From Sphingobacterium sp. lm-10 (GTDB lineage Bacteria > Bacteroidota > Bacteroidia > Sphingobacteriales > Sphingobacteriaceae), in NCBI RefSeq assembly GCF_023554555.1, contig NZ_JAMJWC010000003.1, forward strand, positions 62,001-126,000: 64,000 bases of DNA, read 5' to 3'. The position numbers were made by a program, and so were the translations under genes. Positions 53,765 through 62,919 of the stretch are shown in pieces. The notes under the pieces were generated by a model that worked only from the letters and a program-made list of their open reading frames with translations, was not told the origin of the DNA and made no database searches. Position 1 is the stretch's first letter; the number at the start of each line of letters is the position of its first letter.

Positions 53765-54034
53765 CATTATTATAAACTAAATTCTATGGCCTATTGTTGT
53801 GTTCTTCTGAATTACTGAGCCTAATTGAGTTACGATTTTATTGTTTTTTAGCCGTTATTATTAAAAATACGTTATCAAAACTCCGTTAAATCAGTGATTT
53901 ATTTTTTAATTTTTCCTTTTTAATTGATTTTTTAACAAATATCAATATAGTGTAAAAATCTATGCCAGCATAGCTTTTTTTTGGATTTTGTGATAGCAAT
54001 TCATCTTCCTTATAGAACCTATTTTAGGTTTTAG

Positions 54035-54042
54035 TAACTTTG
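54035..54042 (+). promoter_or_regulatory. -7 box directly before the TPR gene start
   Basis: TAACTTTG fits TAnnTTTG and ends 4 nt before the ATG at 54047, which predicts a leaderless mRNA. Confidence 0.5.
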
Positions 54043-54046
54043 AGCT

Positions 54047-54382
54047 ATGAATGAACGTTTAGGGCAATTACAGGAGTTATTAAAAGAATCCCCACAAGAT
54101 CCATTCTTACATTATGCGGTTACTATGGAGTACGTAAAGCTGGATAACAGATTGGATGCGTTAGCGGGTTTTGAAAACATGATTTCAAACTTCCCAGATT
54201 ACGTAGGTACATACTATCATTTTGGTAAATTTCTAGAAAAGGAAGAGCAACTTAATAGGGCATTGGAAATCTACCAACAAGGTATGGAGATAGCCAAATC
54301 AAAACGAAATATGCACGCCCTAAACGAATTGCGGGGTGCTTACAACCTCGCATTGGGAGAAGACGAAGAGGATGAATTCTAA
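54047..54382 (+). CDS. Small TPR protein
   Basis: 111 aa soluble protein with two to three tetratricopeptide repeats (PFLHYAVTMEYVKLDNRLDALAGFENMI, TYYHFGKFLEKEEQLNRALEIYQQGMEIA) and an acidic end (GEDEEDEF). TPRs bind other proteins; the partner is unknown. Probably expressed as a leaderless message. Confidence 0.8.
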   Translation: MNERLGQLQELLKESPQDPFLHYAVTMEYVKLDNRLDALAGFENMISNFPDYVGTYYHFGKFLEKEEQLNRALEIYQQGMEIAKSKRNMHALNELRGAYNLALGEDEEDEF

Positions 54383-54472
54383 TCTCCAACGTAAATTATT
54401 GTTAATTGTTTGAGCAATATCAGGAAATGGTACTTTTTTTGTTAAGGTCTAATATAGAGATAAAATGTTGCT

Positions 54473-54886
54473 ATGCGGATCTACTTATATATCATTTCCA
54501 TCCTGACGGCATGCCTTGTTTCGATATCATGTATCAACAACAAGGCAAATGCTGATGTGGAATCCAACGTAGATCGTAGTCGGCAGAAATACAACCTTTC
54601 TGGAAGGTATGAGGGTAATTTACCCTGTGCAGATTGTTCTGCTATCTCCACAACACTCGTTTTGAATAAAGACCGCACCTATTCCCTTCATTATACCTAT
54701 GTAGGTAAAAGTGATGAGCTCTTTCACAAAGATGGTGTATGGCGTGTAGATTCTGATGTTCTACACCTGGAAAGCGAAGATTATAATTATAAGATAGAGG
54801 GAGATCGATTAAGTCAACTCGATCTTTCGGGTAAAGAGATGACTGGTAATCTTGCCGGGAAATATATTCTAGATAGAGTAGACTGA
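54473..54886 (+). CDS. NlpE-like lipoprotein
   Basis: 137 aa. Lipobox SISC (Cys20), then a small beta-barrel domain of NlpE N-terminal type (about 42-137) with YEGNLPCADCSAISTTLVL, which has the CxxC pair typical of the family, and VWRVDSDVLHLE. NlpE senses surface contact and copper in E. coli; here the C-terminal domain is absent, as in many relatives. Likely an outer-membrane lipoprotein facing the periplasm. Confidence 0.82.
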   Translation: MRIYLYIISILTACLVSISCINNKANADVESNVDRSRQKYNLSGRYEGNLPCADCSAISTTLVLNKDRTYSLHYTYVGKSDELFHKDGVWRVDSDVLHLESEDYNYKIEGDRLSQLDLSGKEMTGNLAGKYILDRVD

Positions 54887-54923
54887 TCTTTCAAGAGATC
54901 TATCGCTTTCTATAAAAATGCAT

Positions 54924-54970
54924 AAAAAATAATCGGGCTCACCAATATCTGGTGAGCCCGATTATTTTTT
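54924..54970. terminator. Bidirectional hairpin terminator
   Basis: A perfect 21-bp stem (54924-54944 with 54950-54970, core cgggctcacca / tggtgagcccg) with A/T flanks lies between convergent genes. It overlaps the last codon of the cysteine desulfurase by 2 bp. Confidence 0.85.
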
Positions 54971-56102
54971 ATGATTTTACATATAGTTTTTCAAGTTGCT
55001 CTACCACGTAATCGATTTCTTCTTTTGTATTGTATTTACAGAAAGAGAAACGTACGGATGGTCGTTGAGGATCTGCCCCGATACCACGCAGCACGTGAGA
55101 GCCAATGTCTGAACCGGAGCTACAGGCACTGCCTCCAGAAGCGGAAATCCCTTTAATGTCTAGATTAAACAACATCATATCTGCCATATCACTTGGAGGT
55201 AGCGATACATTCAGTACAGTATAAAGCGCGTCTTTATCGTTATCAATGCCATTGAAAGCTACTTCCGGTATACGTTCAATCAACTGCTCCCTCATGTAAC
55301 TCTTCAGAGACTGCACGGCTTCTTGGTGACCTTCCATATCAGCATACGCCAACTCCAATGCTTTGGCCAAACCGACGATACCGTATACATTCTCTGTACC
55401 ACCACGCATATTACGCTCCTGAGCGCCTCCGAATAATAGCGGTTTTATTTTATTTTTTCCGTTGATATATAAAAACCCTACTCCTTTGGGTCCATGAAAC
55501 TTATGGGCTGCACCGGTGATGAAATCGATTTGTAGTTCTTTCAAATCATGTTTGTAGTGTCCCATGGTCTGCACGGTATCCGAATGGAAAATGGCATTGT
55601 ATTGTTGACAGATTTGTGATACACGCGCAATGTCAGTCAGGTTGCCCAACTCATTATTGGCATGCATGATGGAAACAAACGTTTTGGGGTTTTGCGCCAG
55701 CAGCTCTTCCAAATGAGCTAAATCGATCACACCAGTATCACTGACCCGAAGTAAGTCTAAATGTACCTTGCCTTCTTTTTCTAGTTCTTCCAACGTGTGC
55801 AGTACCGCATGATGCTCCAGAGGCGAAGTAATCGCATGCGTAATACCAAAACCCTCAATAGCACGCACAATCGCCATGTTATCTGCCTCTGTACCACCCG
55901 AAGTGAAGAATATTTCGGAAGGCGAAGCGTTGATCAGACTCGCAACCGTTTTGCGTGCCCGCTCAATCATGGTTTTTACCTCACGTCCATGTCCATGAAT
56001 AGACGATGGATTTCCATAACTTTTTGTCATAGCTTCTACCATCACTTCGATCACCAAAGGATCGATCGGGGTAGTAGCGGCATTATCCAGATAAACTTGC
56101 AT
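54969..56102 (-). CDS. Cysteine desulfurase, NifS/IscS family
   Basis: 377 aa PLP enzyme that takes sulfur from cysteine for Fe-S clusters or tRNA thiolation. The start is MQVYLDNAATTPIDP, the PLP lysine is in GAAHKFHGPKGVGFLY (near 203), and the reactive cysteine is in the loop SGGSACSSGSD (near 325), group I type. Three-gene minus-strand run: PH/SHOCT protein, lnt, then this gene 35 nt later. No iscU or sufA gene is beside it. Confidence 0.93.
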   Translation of the reverse strand: MQVYLDNAATTPIDPLVIEVMVEAMTKSYGNPSSIHGHGREVKTMIERARKTVASLINASPSEIFFTSGGTEADNMAIVRAIEGFGITHAITSPLEHHAVLHTLEELEKEGKVHLDLLRVSDTGVIDLAHLEELLAQNPKTFVSIMHANNELGNLTDIARVSQICQQYNAIFHSDTVQTMGHYKHDLKELQIDFITGAAHKFHGPKGVGFLYINGKNKIKPLLFGGAQERNMRGGTENVYGIVGLAKALELAYADMEGHQEAVQSLKSYMREQLIERIPEVAFNGIDNDKDALYTVLNVSLPPSDMADMMLFNLDIKGISASGGSACSSGSDIGSHVLRGIGADPQRPSVRFSFCKYNTKEEIDYVVEQLEKLYVKS

Positions 56103-56137
56103 GCCACAAATATAACTAATCGGAAATCAAAAACGTA

Positions 56138-57748
56138 TTATCGTGTACGTCTCACTAATAATAATATAACCGACATCAGGCCAAGTAATAAAAAAGTGTA
56201 TACGATAAGGTCCTTGAATTGCGTGTAGAAAGTCAGATCTTCATTCAGGTTGATTTCCTGACTAAGTGCCGCTGGCACCCACCATTCACTTTTTTGCACC
56301 ACGTCTCCGCGTTGGTTTATAAAGCCAGAGATTCCTGTGTTGGCAGAGCGTACTACCCAACGACGGTTTTCGATCGCTCGAAGTCGAGCATATTGAAAAT
56401 GCTGATCCTTGCCAGAGGTATCGCTCCACCAGCCATCGTTCGTCACGATGGCGATAAATTGTGCACCGTCTTCGATATACTTGGCCACGTAGTTTCCATA
56501 GATCGATTCGTAACAAATGACCGGCGCGGCACCAATCCCACTTTGCGAATACAAAACAGAAGGTTCCAGCTGGCTACCATAACCACCAGTAGTACCTCCA
56601 AAATGTGCAAATAACGGTTTCATAAAAGCCAGAATTTCTCCAAAAGGAAGCTGTTCAACTCCTGGAACCAATTTTGATTTATGATAAAACTCCAACTTAC
56701 TTGACTGGTCGATTAATACTGCAGCATTGAAATGGTCGATGAATACGCCCTCATTATATTTCCTGGCGGTAATGCTTTGTTGATCCGGGTAGATGCGGTA
56801 GCTTTCTATTCCAGAAAGCACATTGCCATTGCGGTATTCATTCAAGAATTCAAAAATACGGTGATAGGCGGGATATTCCCGAAAATCATCTTCATTGATG
56901 CCATTCGGCGAAGAGATAGCGGTTTCCGGCCATACAAAAAATTCTGTATTTGGCTTCGCTACCTGACGGGAAAGATTAAGTAATATGTCTAACTGTTGGT
57001 TTGGCGTAATAGAACCAAATTTCTGGTAAGGATCAATGTTTGGTTGCACGACCACAATTTCCGACGGGTTGATATGCTCTTCATATTGTGTGTATCGCAA
57101 GATGGAATAGCCCATTGGGATCAGCACGATCGCCGCAAGGAGTCCGATCAATCGCGATTGCGCATAGGCGCTGACCTTCACTTTGTATTGCCAGAAAATA
57201 AGAAAAGATAAAATATTAGCAATCCAGATCCAGAGAGTACCACCATAAGCACCCGTGTATTCGTACCACTGCACGAGCTGATGCGCAGAGGCAAAGCCGT
57301 TGCCGAGCGTCATCCATGGAAAGGCAAGATCCCAGGTCTGATGCAAATATTCATAGGCAATCCAGAAGGAAACTAAGCCTACAAAGCTGATCCAAATATT
57401 CCATTTTTTGCGTAGCGCATAATATCCTCGGAAGGCACAGGCCATTAACAGCGGAGCCAGGCAGAAAGGAATAAGCGCAATCAATACCGATACACCAGCG
57501 GGCAGATAGGCATTCATCGCATTGTACACCCAATAGATGGAGGCTGTATTCCAAACAACGCCGGTGACAAAAGAGAGTAGAAATACCTTACGACCTTTTC
57601 GAGGATAAGTTCCACGAATCACCTGTTCTATTGCGACCAATAAAGGTACGAATGCAATGAGAAGTAGGGGGCTGCTGTAGGGTATGGGTGGCCATGCAAA
57701 CCACAATAAAAAGGCACTAAAAAGTGCCAGAAGATAATTGTTGCGCAT
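56138..57748 (-). CDS. lnt: Apolipoprotein N-acyltransferase
   Basis: 536 aa inner-membrane enzyme that adds the third acyl chain to lipoproteins. An N-terminal set of about six helices precedes the nitrilase-like periplasmic domain (about 225-490) with the triad Glu in FVWPETAIS, Lys in HKSKLVPGVEQLPF and Cys in VICYESIYGNYV, and ends with a last membrane helix. It begins 9 nt after the PH/SHOCT gene, so the two are co-transcribed. Confidence 0.94.
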   Translation of the reverse strand: MRNNYLLALFSAFLLWFAWPPIPYSSPLLLIAFVPLLVAIEQVIRGTYPRKGRKVFLLSFVTGVVWNTASIYWVYNAMNAYLPAGVSVLIALIPFCLAPLLMACAFRGYYALRKKWNIWISFVGLVSFWIAYEYLHQTWDLAFPWMTLGNGFASAHQLVQWYEYTGAYGGTLWIWIANILSFLIFWQYKVKVSAYAQSRLIGLLAAIVLIPMGYSILRYTQYEEHINPSEIVVVQPNIDPYQKFGSITPNQQLDILLNLSRQVAKPNTEFFVWPETAISSPNGINEDDFREYPAYHRIFEFLNEYRNGNVLSGIESYRIYPDQQSITARKYNEGVFIDHFNAAVLIDQSSKLEFYHKSKLVPGVEQLPFGEILAFMKPLFAHFGGTTGGYGSQLEPSVLYSQSGIGAAPVICYESIYGNYVAKYIEDGAQFIAIVTNDGWWSDTSGKDQHFQYARLRAIENRRWVVRSANTGISGFINQRGDVVQKSEWWVPAALSQEINLNEDLTFYTQFKDLIVYTFLLLGLMSVILLLVRRTR

Positions 57749-57757
57749 TGTGCAAGC

Positions 57758-58468
57758 TTATAAGTCTCTTAGAATTTCTGCTTTCTTCGTTTCGTACTCT
57801 CCTTGGGAGATGAGTTGTCTGTCGAACAAGTTTTTCAGACGCGTCAATTTCTTGGTGGTTTCATCGTCTTCTTCTTCTTTAGGGGCTGGACGCGTTGGTA
57901 TTACCGGCGGGTCAATCGCCGCAGGTGCAGGGCGATCCATTGCTGGAGCAAAGTGTCCCGGAAGCTTGCTCTCCTCGTCATCAAAGGTAATGGCTTTCGG
58001 TGCCGGAGGAGTAGCAGGATGCGGAACGTGCAGTGGAGGGGAGAGTGGCGTTTCCTTCTCCTTCGGGCTGCTTTTCGCATCTTGCATGTTATCCAGCGCT
58101 TCTTTGATCAACTGGTACAGCTTGCGTGCCTGCACTTTCGGTATATAATCTACCGTAAGGTTCTCGCCAGTAAACGGAATGACGGTCACTTTGGAGCCAA
58201 AGATTTCCTCTTTGAAGGAAATGTCTTTAATGTCGTGCCAGGAAAATATCTCGAAGTTAGTCGCCAAACCAAGCTTAGCAAACTCACACAAGAAAATGCG
58301 TTTGTTACTTAGCGTGATGCTGTCTGGAAATAGTGTCACGGCAGGTTTTTTTTGCAAAGCAATGTAGTTGATGGATTCGCCTGAGGTCAGCATATCCAGG
58401 ATTTTTGCGTGGATTTTCTCTACCACTTTGGCGTCCTGGCCATCCCATGTATATTTTTCGATACTCAT
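57758..58468 (-). CDS. PH-like domain protein with SHOCT motif
   Basis: 236 aa soluble protein. A bacterial PH-like domain (about 40-130, SITLSNKRIFLCEFAKLG, FEIFSWHDIKDISFKEEIFGSKVTVIPF) is followed by a Pro/Ala-rich disordered linker (140-200) and a C-terminal SHOCT motif (LKNLFDRQLISQGEYETKKAEIL). Such proteins may bind membranes or oligomerise. Function unknown. It has a -7 box TATCTTTG (58511-58518) about 42 nt upstream. Confidence 0.78.
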   Translation of the reverse strand: MSIEKYTWDGQDAKVVEKIHAKILDMLTSGESINYIALQKKPAVTLFPDSITLSNKRIFLCEFAKLGLATNFEIFSWHDIKDISFKEEIFGSKVTVIPFTGENLTVDYIPKVQARKLYQLIKEALDNMQDAKSSPKEKETPLSPPLHVPHPATPPAPKAITFDDEESKLPGHFAPAMDRPAPAAIDPPVIPTRPAPKEEEDDETTKKLTRLKNLFDRQLISQGEYETKKAEILRDL

Positions 58469-58510
58469 TTCTAGTCTATAAAATGTTTAAAACGAAGCAA
58501 CTGTATTTAC

Positions 58511-58518
58511 CAAAGATA
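58511..58518 (-). promoter_or_regulatory. -7 promoter box for PH/SHOCT-lnt-desulfurase
   Basis: TATCTTTG on the minus strand fits TAnnTTTG; predicted leader about 35 nt. It lies in the short gap after rsmI. Confidence 0.5.
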
Positions 58519-58532
58519 AGGAAAAAGCCCTA

Positions 58533-59201
58533 TTAACTTTCTTGTCCGGCTACGCAGAATACAAATTCGCCTTTTGGCGGATGTTCTGCAAAGTGACTCT
58601 TCAATTCCGACAAGGTACCGCGGATAGTTTCTTCATATAGCTTAGATAACTCTCTGGAAATGGAAGCCTGTCGCGATTCACCAAAATATTGAATAAAATC
58701 ATCAATAGTACGCTCAATACGATGTGGCGATTCATAGAAAATCATGCTGCGATTTTCCGTGCTCAACGCAATCAATCGCGTTTGCCGACCTTTCTTTACC
58801 GGCAAGAATCCCTCGAAACAAAAGCGGTCGTTTGGTAACCCAGAATTGACCAATGCGGGGACAAAAGCCGTAGCACCAGGCAAGCACTGTATTTCAATGC
58901 CCTCGCGTATCGCTTCGCGCACTAATAGAAAACCAGGATCGGAGATCGCTGGCGTGCCGGCATCCGAAATTAGAGAGATTTGTTTGCCTTCTTTCAGAAA
59001 GCGAATAATTTCCTGCACGGCTTTGTGCTCATTATGCTGATGGTGTGCAAATACTCTTTTCTCAATGCCAAAATGTTTCAGCAGTGGTGCACTGGTACGC
59101 GTATCTTCTGCAAGTATAAGATCGGATTCCTTGAGTATACGGATCGCCCGAAACGTCATGTCTTCCAAGTTGCCAATAGGGGTGGGTACTAAAAATAGCA
59201 T
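58533..59201 (-). CDS. rsmI: 16S rRNA (cytidine1402-2'-O)-methyltransferase
   Basis: 222 aa tetrapyrrole-methylase-fold enzyme, RsmI. Motifs: LVPTPIGNLEDMTFRAIRIL at the N-terminus, LAEDTRTSAPLLKHFGI, LISDAGTPAISDPGFLLV (SAM site), LPGATAFVPALVNSGLP and FYESPHRIERTIDD. It is shorter than E. coli RsmI (286 aa), ending before the C-terminal helical extension, as is usual in this phylum. It lies 22 nt after the thioesterase gene. Confidence 0.93.
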   Translation of the reverse strand: MLFLVPTPIGNLEDMTFRAIRILKESDLILAEDTRTSAPLLKHFGIEKRVFAHHQHNEHKAVQEIIRFLKEGKQISLISDAGTPAISDPGFLLVREAIREGIEIQCLPGATAFVPALVNSGLPNDRFCFEGFLPVKKGRQTRLIALSTENRSMIFYESPHRIERTIDDFIQYFGESRQASISRELSKLYEETIRGTLSELKSHFAEHPPKGEFVFCVAGQES

Positions 59202-59223
59202 GTGTAAAAGTAAGTATAATACC

Positions 59224-59673
59224 TTATTCGCCGATCTCTACGTAGTCTTCTGAGGTCGGAATACGATGAAGAAAGGATTGCCAATCCGCTGGTACAGCCA
59301 CTAACTTTCGGCTTTTAAGATCCAACCAAGCACCATCCACATTTACTTCGGCTGCTTTCACACCATTTTCCTTGTAGATAATGTGGCGGAAAGAGAAACG
59401 TGAATTACTGATGTTGTATTTATTCATTTCGACCTCTACCCGAATATACTCATCCAGGTGAATCTCCTTGAAGTAGATCAATTCTTCCCTAAAAAGGATT
59501 GGTCCGATCTGATGTTTTGCAAAATCGTTGAGTGATAATCCAATATTTTTAAGCATGTTTGATCGTGCCTGAGCGCAGAAATCGGCGTAAGCCGAGTGTC
59601 TTAAATGTCTATTGGCATCGATTTGTGCCCATAATACCTGGCCCTCATAGTACGTGTTTTCTGTTGTTTCCAT
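59224..59673 (-). CDS. Acyl-CoA thioesterase, 4HBT hotdog fold
   Basis: 149 aa. The hotdog pattern includes YEGQVLWAQIDANRHLRHSAYADFCAQARSNML, where the Asp14-15 region and HSAYADF helix match 4-hydroxybenzoyl-CoA-thioesterase-like enzymes. Substrate acyl chain unknown. A TATTTTTG box (59681-59688) ends 7 nt before the ATG. Confidence 0.85.
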   Translation of the reverse strand: METTENTYYEGQVLWAQIDANRHLRHSAYADFCAQARSNMLKNIGLSLNDFAKHQIGPILFREELIYFKEIHLDEYIRVEVEMNKYNISNSRFSFRHIIYKENGVKAAEVNVDGAWLDLKSRKLVAVPADWQSFLHRIPTSEDYVEIGE

Positions 59674-59680
59674 AATTGAA

Positions 59681-59688
59681 CAAAAATA
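59681..59688 (-). promoter_or_regulatory. -7 box close to the thioesterase start
   Basis: TATTTTTG on the minus strand fits TAnnTTTG; only 7 nt separate it from the ATG at 59673, giving a leader of zero to three bases. Confidence 0.5.
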
Positions 59689-59752
59689 TGAATTCTTCGT
59701 GTGTACCTAAAGTTATACAATCCTTCTGGGATTTGCGGAGTGGGAAAGCTAG

Positions 59753-59965
59753 TTAACTGTTTTCGTTCGTAGCTATATAGAATTCCCGCAACCGTTGCCA
59801 GGCGGCAGAGCGCTGAAGATCGCCTTTGTGTCGAGCCACCATATCAAACTGTATAGCAAGAAATTGATCGGCATCGATGACCACGGCAGCAGGGTTGATC
59901 CGAATATTGTTGGGATGCTTTTTGCCTAGCAATGCTTCTTTTAGTTGTTCTGGTGTAAGCTCCAT
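59753..59965 (-). CDS. Small conserved-looking protein of unknown function
   Basis: 70 aa: MELTPEQLKEALLGKKHPNN, then IRINPAAVVIDADQFLAIQF and a helical, charged end. Its composition and start look genuine. No family is recognised with certainty. It is divergent from the YwbE gene and upstream of the thioesterase. Confidence 0.55.
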   Translation of the reverse strand: MELTPEQLKEALLGKKHPNNIRINPAAVVIDADQFLAIQFDMVARHKGDLQRSAAWQRLREFYIATNENS

Positions 59966-60025
59966 CTTGCGAAGATAGTCATTGAAAATTCAATTTAAAC
60001 TGTTCCCACTCACTTTAAGTTTTCG

Positions 60026-60033
60026 TAATTTTG
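60026..60033 (+). promoter_or_regulatory. -7 promoter box of ywbE
   Basis: TAATTTTG fits TAnnTTTG and ends 11 nt before the ATG at 60045, so the leader is very short. It also rules out the in-frame upstream start at 59982. Confidence 0.5.
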
Positions 60034-60044
60034 GAGAAAAAACA

Positions 60045-60251
60045 ATGGACGGTAAAACGAGAGCAGATATAAAACGAGGAACTTTAGTGAATATTATCTT
60101 GAAGAAAGATCAGCGTACCGGTACGCTGACAGAAGGAGTCGTGAAAGATTTGTTGACATCTGCACCTTACCATAGTCGTGGAATCAAGGTGCGCTTGGAA
60201 GATGGTAGCATTGGCCGAGTAGCAGAAATTCTTCCCGACGAAGACTTCTAG
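60045..60251 (+). CDS. YwbE family protein (DUF2196)
   Basis: 68 aa. The whole protein matches YwbE: MDGKTRADIKRGTLVNIILK, TGTLTEGVVKDLLTSAPYHS and GIKVRLEDGSIGRVAEIL. A small SH3-like barrel of unknown role. Start at 60045 is set by the family and by the -7 box upstream; a longer in-frame start would add 21 unrelated residues. Confidence 0.9.
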   Translation: MDGKTRADIKRGTLVNIILKKDQRTGTLTEGVVKDLLTSAPYHSRGIKVRLEDGSIGRVAEILPDEDF

Positions 60252-60280
60252 GGCGCTTATTATAGTATGCATAGGGAGGA

Positions 60281-62515
60281 TTAGCCAGCCTGTGTACTTT
60301 GAGAAAGCATTTCGATCGGAATATTAGCATTTGGGAATACGAGGTGTACTGTAGTACCCTTTTTTAACTCGCTGCTCACGTCAATCGTAGCATTTAATCT
60401 TTCTACGATACGCTTCACAATCGCCATTCCAACGCCTGTCCCTTCAAAACCAGAGGAGTTGGACATGCGTTTGAAAACATCATAGATGTTTGCCAGCTCA
60501 TCAGCATCAATGCCAATGCCATTATCTGTGATACGATAATAGATACTGTTGTTTCTGACATGACTTTCTATGCATACATGTGCTTTTTCCGTTTTACTGC
60601 TATATTTGATTGCATTTCCAATAATGTTAGCAAAGATCTGATGAAACAACGTTTTCTCTCCGTAGAGTGGAAGTAGGTTTTTAACCTCAATGTTCGCAAC
60701 GTCCTTATTGTATCGTGCTACATTCTCCTGAATGATCTTCCGAATGGAGGTAGATACATCGACCCATTCTGGCTCGTATTGGTATACTTTTGCGCGGGAA
60801 AACTCCAAGATTTTTTCCATCAAATTTTCCATCACCGTTACAGAATCCAATATATTGCTGGCGCCTCGGGCAACGAGCTCATGCTCTTTTCCTAATTTCT
60901 TTTGCAAAAACTGTCCAGTTAGCTTTATGGAAGACAAGGGATTACGAAGGTCGTGCGTAACCGTGTACGAATAGGTATCCAATGCATTGTTGAGTTGTAT
61001 TAACTCCTGATTTAGACTGATGATCTCTTCGGATTTACGTAGGATGCTTTCCCGAACAATCTGTCTAATTCTTTTCAGAGAAAATACCTGATCATTGGTC
61101 CACTGGGGTGCTGTGCCATGAATTTGCTTTCTCCAAGCATCAAAAGACTGTCGCGGAGATGGTCGGAATAAATCTTCCTGCGCATCATATTCCATAATCT
61201 TCTCGGGATTGCCTGCCCATTCCTCTTCTGTGATTACTTCATTTCGTAACGCATAGATGCTAAACGATCGGCTCAAGTCAATATCTACTCGCAAAAGACC
61301 TGCAAATGGTAGCTCGAAGGATAACTTTTCTCGATGATTTATAGCAAAACAATGATCCTCGAATACTAATTTTTCGGTTGTGGCCGATACAAATTGATGT
61401 AATTCGAGAATTTGATAATTATTTAACGTGGTGCAATGAACGAGTAACTGATCTTTGTTGACAACTACTATCGCATCGGCATCGATGAGTTTGGCCAATT
61501 CAGGCAAATCTGAGCGTAGTGCGGTGAGTACATCACTTTTAATCAGCATGCTTTCTTTCAGTTTTAACTCTAAAGAAGCGATACGACGATCGAATTCCAA
61601 ATCTCGTTCACTGGCAATAGTGAGGTGTTTATTAACAGCAAATTCGGTTAGGAATAATCCAAGTGTGCGTTTTGGATAGTCTACATGAATTGGCATGCTA
61701 TGCTGGCATGCGACTAGTCCCCATAATTTGCCTTGTACAATGATCGAAAAACTCATACTTGCCTGAGCGCCAGCATTTTTCAAATATTGGAGGTGGATTG
61801 GCGAAAGAGCACGTAAGTTGCAGGTAGTCAAATCAAAAGGAGCCGCTTGATTCGATAAAATTGCGTAGGTCTGTCCGTCAATATCCCATGTCTGCCTAAC
61901 GTGGTGTTTCAAGTACAGTGCTCGTGCCTGTTTAGGGATATCGAATTCAGGAAATCGGAATCCGAAATAGGAGGAGATGTCACTTCGCTTATTTTCCGCA
62001 ATAACCTGTCCGCTGTTATCTTCCAAGAATTGGTAAATCATTACACGGTCATAACCAATTATAGAACGTATATTTTCACATAGCGCATCCCAAACGTGTT
62101 CTCCAGCTTGATTGATTTTTTTAGAATACGAGGAGAGGAGTAAAGTATGCTCGTTAACATCACCAACATCTTCCAATTCGACATGAAGATGTTGTTCTAC
62201 GCGATATGCTTTAACAATGTAGTTGTACCCATCTAGCTGAAGAGGCATCACGTGCCTATCATCTCCAGTGAGCGGTATTCCATCAATAAAGGCAATGAGC
62301 TTTTCGCTAGCGTGCGCGGCAAATCGTGTAAAGAGCTTATCCGCTGGTTCGCCCAAATAAACAGCTAAGTCCTCTTCACCCAAATAATAGTCCCAATTTT
62401 CGCTAAAACCTATGATACATTGCTTATGATCCAGAATTATTAGCTTCCCAAAACTTTGAATCCGACCAACAAACTGGATTGGTTCGTTCTCACAGAGAAC
62501 ATGGTTTACTGCCAT
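60281..62515 (-). CDS. Bacteriophytochrome histidine kinase
   Basis: 744 aa red/far-red photoreceptor. Domain order: PAS_2 (about 10-110), GAF (130-300), PHY (310-490), HisKA (about 515-580), HATPase_c (620-735). Chromophore Cys8 is in the usual place before the PAS (LCENEPIQFVGRIQ); GAF marks are FDIPKQARALYL, SPIHLQYLKNAGAQASMS and GLVACQHSMP. The kinase has YTVTHDLRNPLSSIKL, IIGNAIKYSS and GTGVGMAIVKRIVERL. It binds biliverdin in relatives. The usual QPHG in the PAS is QSFG here. No response regulator or heme oxygenase is adjacent. Confidence 0.95.
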   Translation of the reverse strand: MAVNHVLCENEPIQFVGRIQSFGKLIILDHKQCIIGFSENWDYYLGEEDLAVYLGEPADKLFTRFAAHASEKLIAFIDGIPLTGDDRHVMPLQLDGYNYIVKAYRVEQHLHVELEDVGDVNEHTLLLSSYSKKINQAGEHVWDALCENIRSIIGYDRVMIYQFLEDNSGQVIAENKRSDISSYFGFRFPEFDIPKQARALYLKHHVRQTWDIDGQTYAILSNQAAPFDLTTCNLRALSPIHLQYLKNAGAQASMSFSIIVQGKLWGLVACQHSMPIHVDYPKRTLGLFLTEFAVNKHLTIASERDLEFDRRIASLELKLKESMLIKSDVLTALRSDLPELAKLIDADAIVVVNKDQLLVHCTTLNNYQILELHQFVSATTEKLVFEDHCFAINHREKLSFELPFAGLLRVDIDLSRSFSIYALRNEVITEEEWAGNPEKIMEYDAQEDLFRPSPRQSFDAWRKQIHGTAPQWTNDQVFSLKRIRQIVRESILRKSEEIISLNQELIQLNNALDTYSYTVTHDLRNPLSSIKLTGQFLQKKLGKEHELVARGASNILDSVTVMENLMEKILEFSRAKVYQYEPEWVDVSTSIRKIIQENVARYNKDVANIEVKNLLPLYGEKTLFHQIFANIIGNAIKYSSKTEKAHVCIESHVRNNSIYYRITDNGIGIDADELANIYDVFKRMSNSSGFEGTGVGMAIVKRIVERLNATIDVSSELKKGTTVHLVFPNANIPIEMLSQSTQAG

Positions 62516-62533
62516 ACCGACTAAAATAGTCTA

Positions 62534-62563
62534 TAAAGGTAGTATAATATTACGAATTTACAA
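62534..62563 (-). promoter_or_regulatory. Promoter of the bacteriophytochrome gene
   Basis: Minus strand TTG (62561-62563), 19 nt, TACCTTTA (62534-62541): a close match to TTG-N19-TAnnTTTG. Predicted leader about 13-15 nt to the ATG at 62515. Confidence 0.6.
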
Positions 62564-62640
62564 CGTGCTACACAGTGAGTCATATTACCTAGGAAACTAG
62601 GGGGCTAAAACTACTTGATGTGTTCGATTGTATATAAGAT

Positions 62641-62886
62641 ATGAATACACACAGCATTACCAAAGAGCAGTTAGATAAGTTAGTGGAGACGATCGATTCT
62701 GAGTTTAAATCCTATTTCTCTGGATCTGAGTCTAAAGCGAAGTCTATTAGATCTTGCTTCTATAAGCCAGATATGTATGAGGAACAGGGATTATTTGCGT
62801 TGAAAGACGACGCTTTGTCAGATTTTCCGGATGAGTTGAAACAAAAAACCCACGAAATGATCGCCACACTCAGCAGTGTGGATTAA
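62641..62886 (+). CDS. Small protein of unknown function
   Basis: 81 aa acidic, soluble: MNTHSITKEQLDKLVETIDS, a Ser/Lys-rich middle with one Cys (RSCFYKPDMYEEQG) and a helical end. It is divergent from the phytochrome gene and upstream of the helicase. No family recognised. Confidence 0.6.
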   Translation: MNTHSITKEQLDKLVETIDSEFKSYFSGSESKAKSIRSCFYKPDMYEEQGLFALKDDALSDFPDELKQKTHEMIATLSSVD

Positions 62887-62887
62887 A

Positions 62888-62919
62888 TTGCGTTATCAAC
62901 TTTTATATACCTACTTTTG
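62888..62919 (+). promoter_or_regulatory. Promoter of the DEAD-box helicase gene
   Basis: TTG (62888-62890), 21 nt, TACTTTTG (62912-62919), a strong match to the Bacteroidota consensus. It lies directly after the stop of the small gene. The predicted start near 62925 gives an untranslated leader of about 140 nt. Confidence 0.65.

Larger units (their letters stand above)
53723..54046. other. 324-bp intergenic region with two promoters
   Basis: AT-rich divergent spacer holding the etfB -7 box (minus strand) and the TPR-gene -7 box (plus strand). Nothing else is recognised. Confidence 0.55.
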
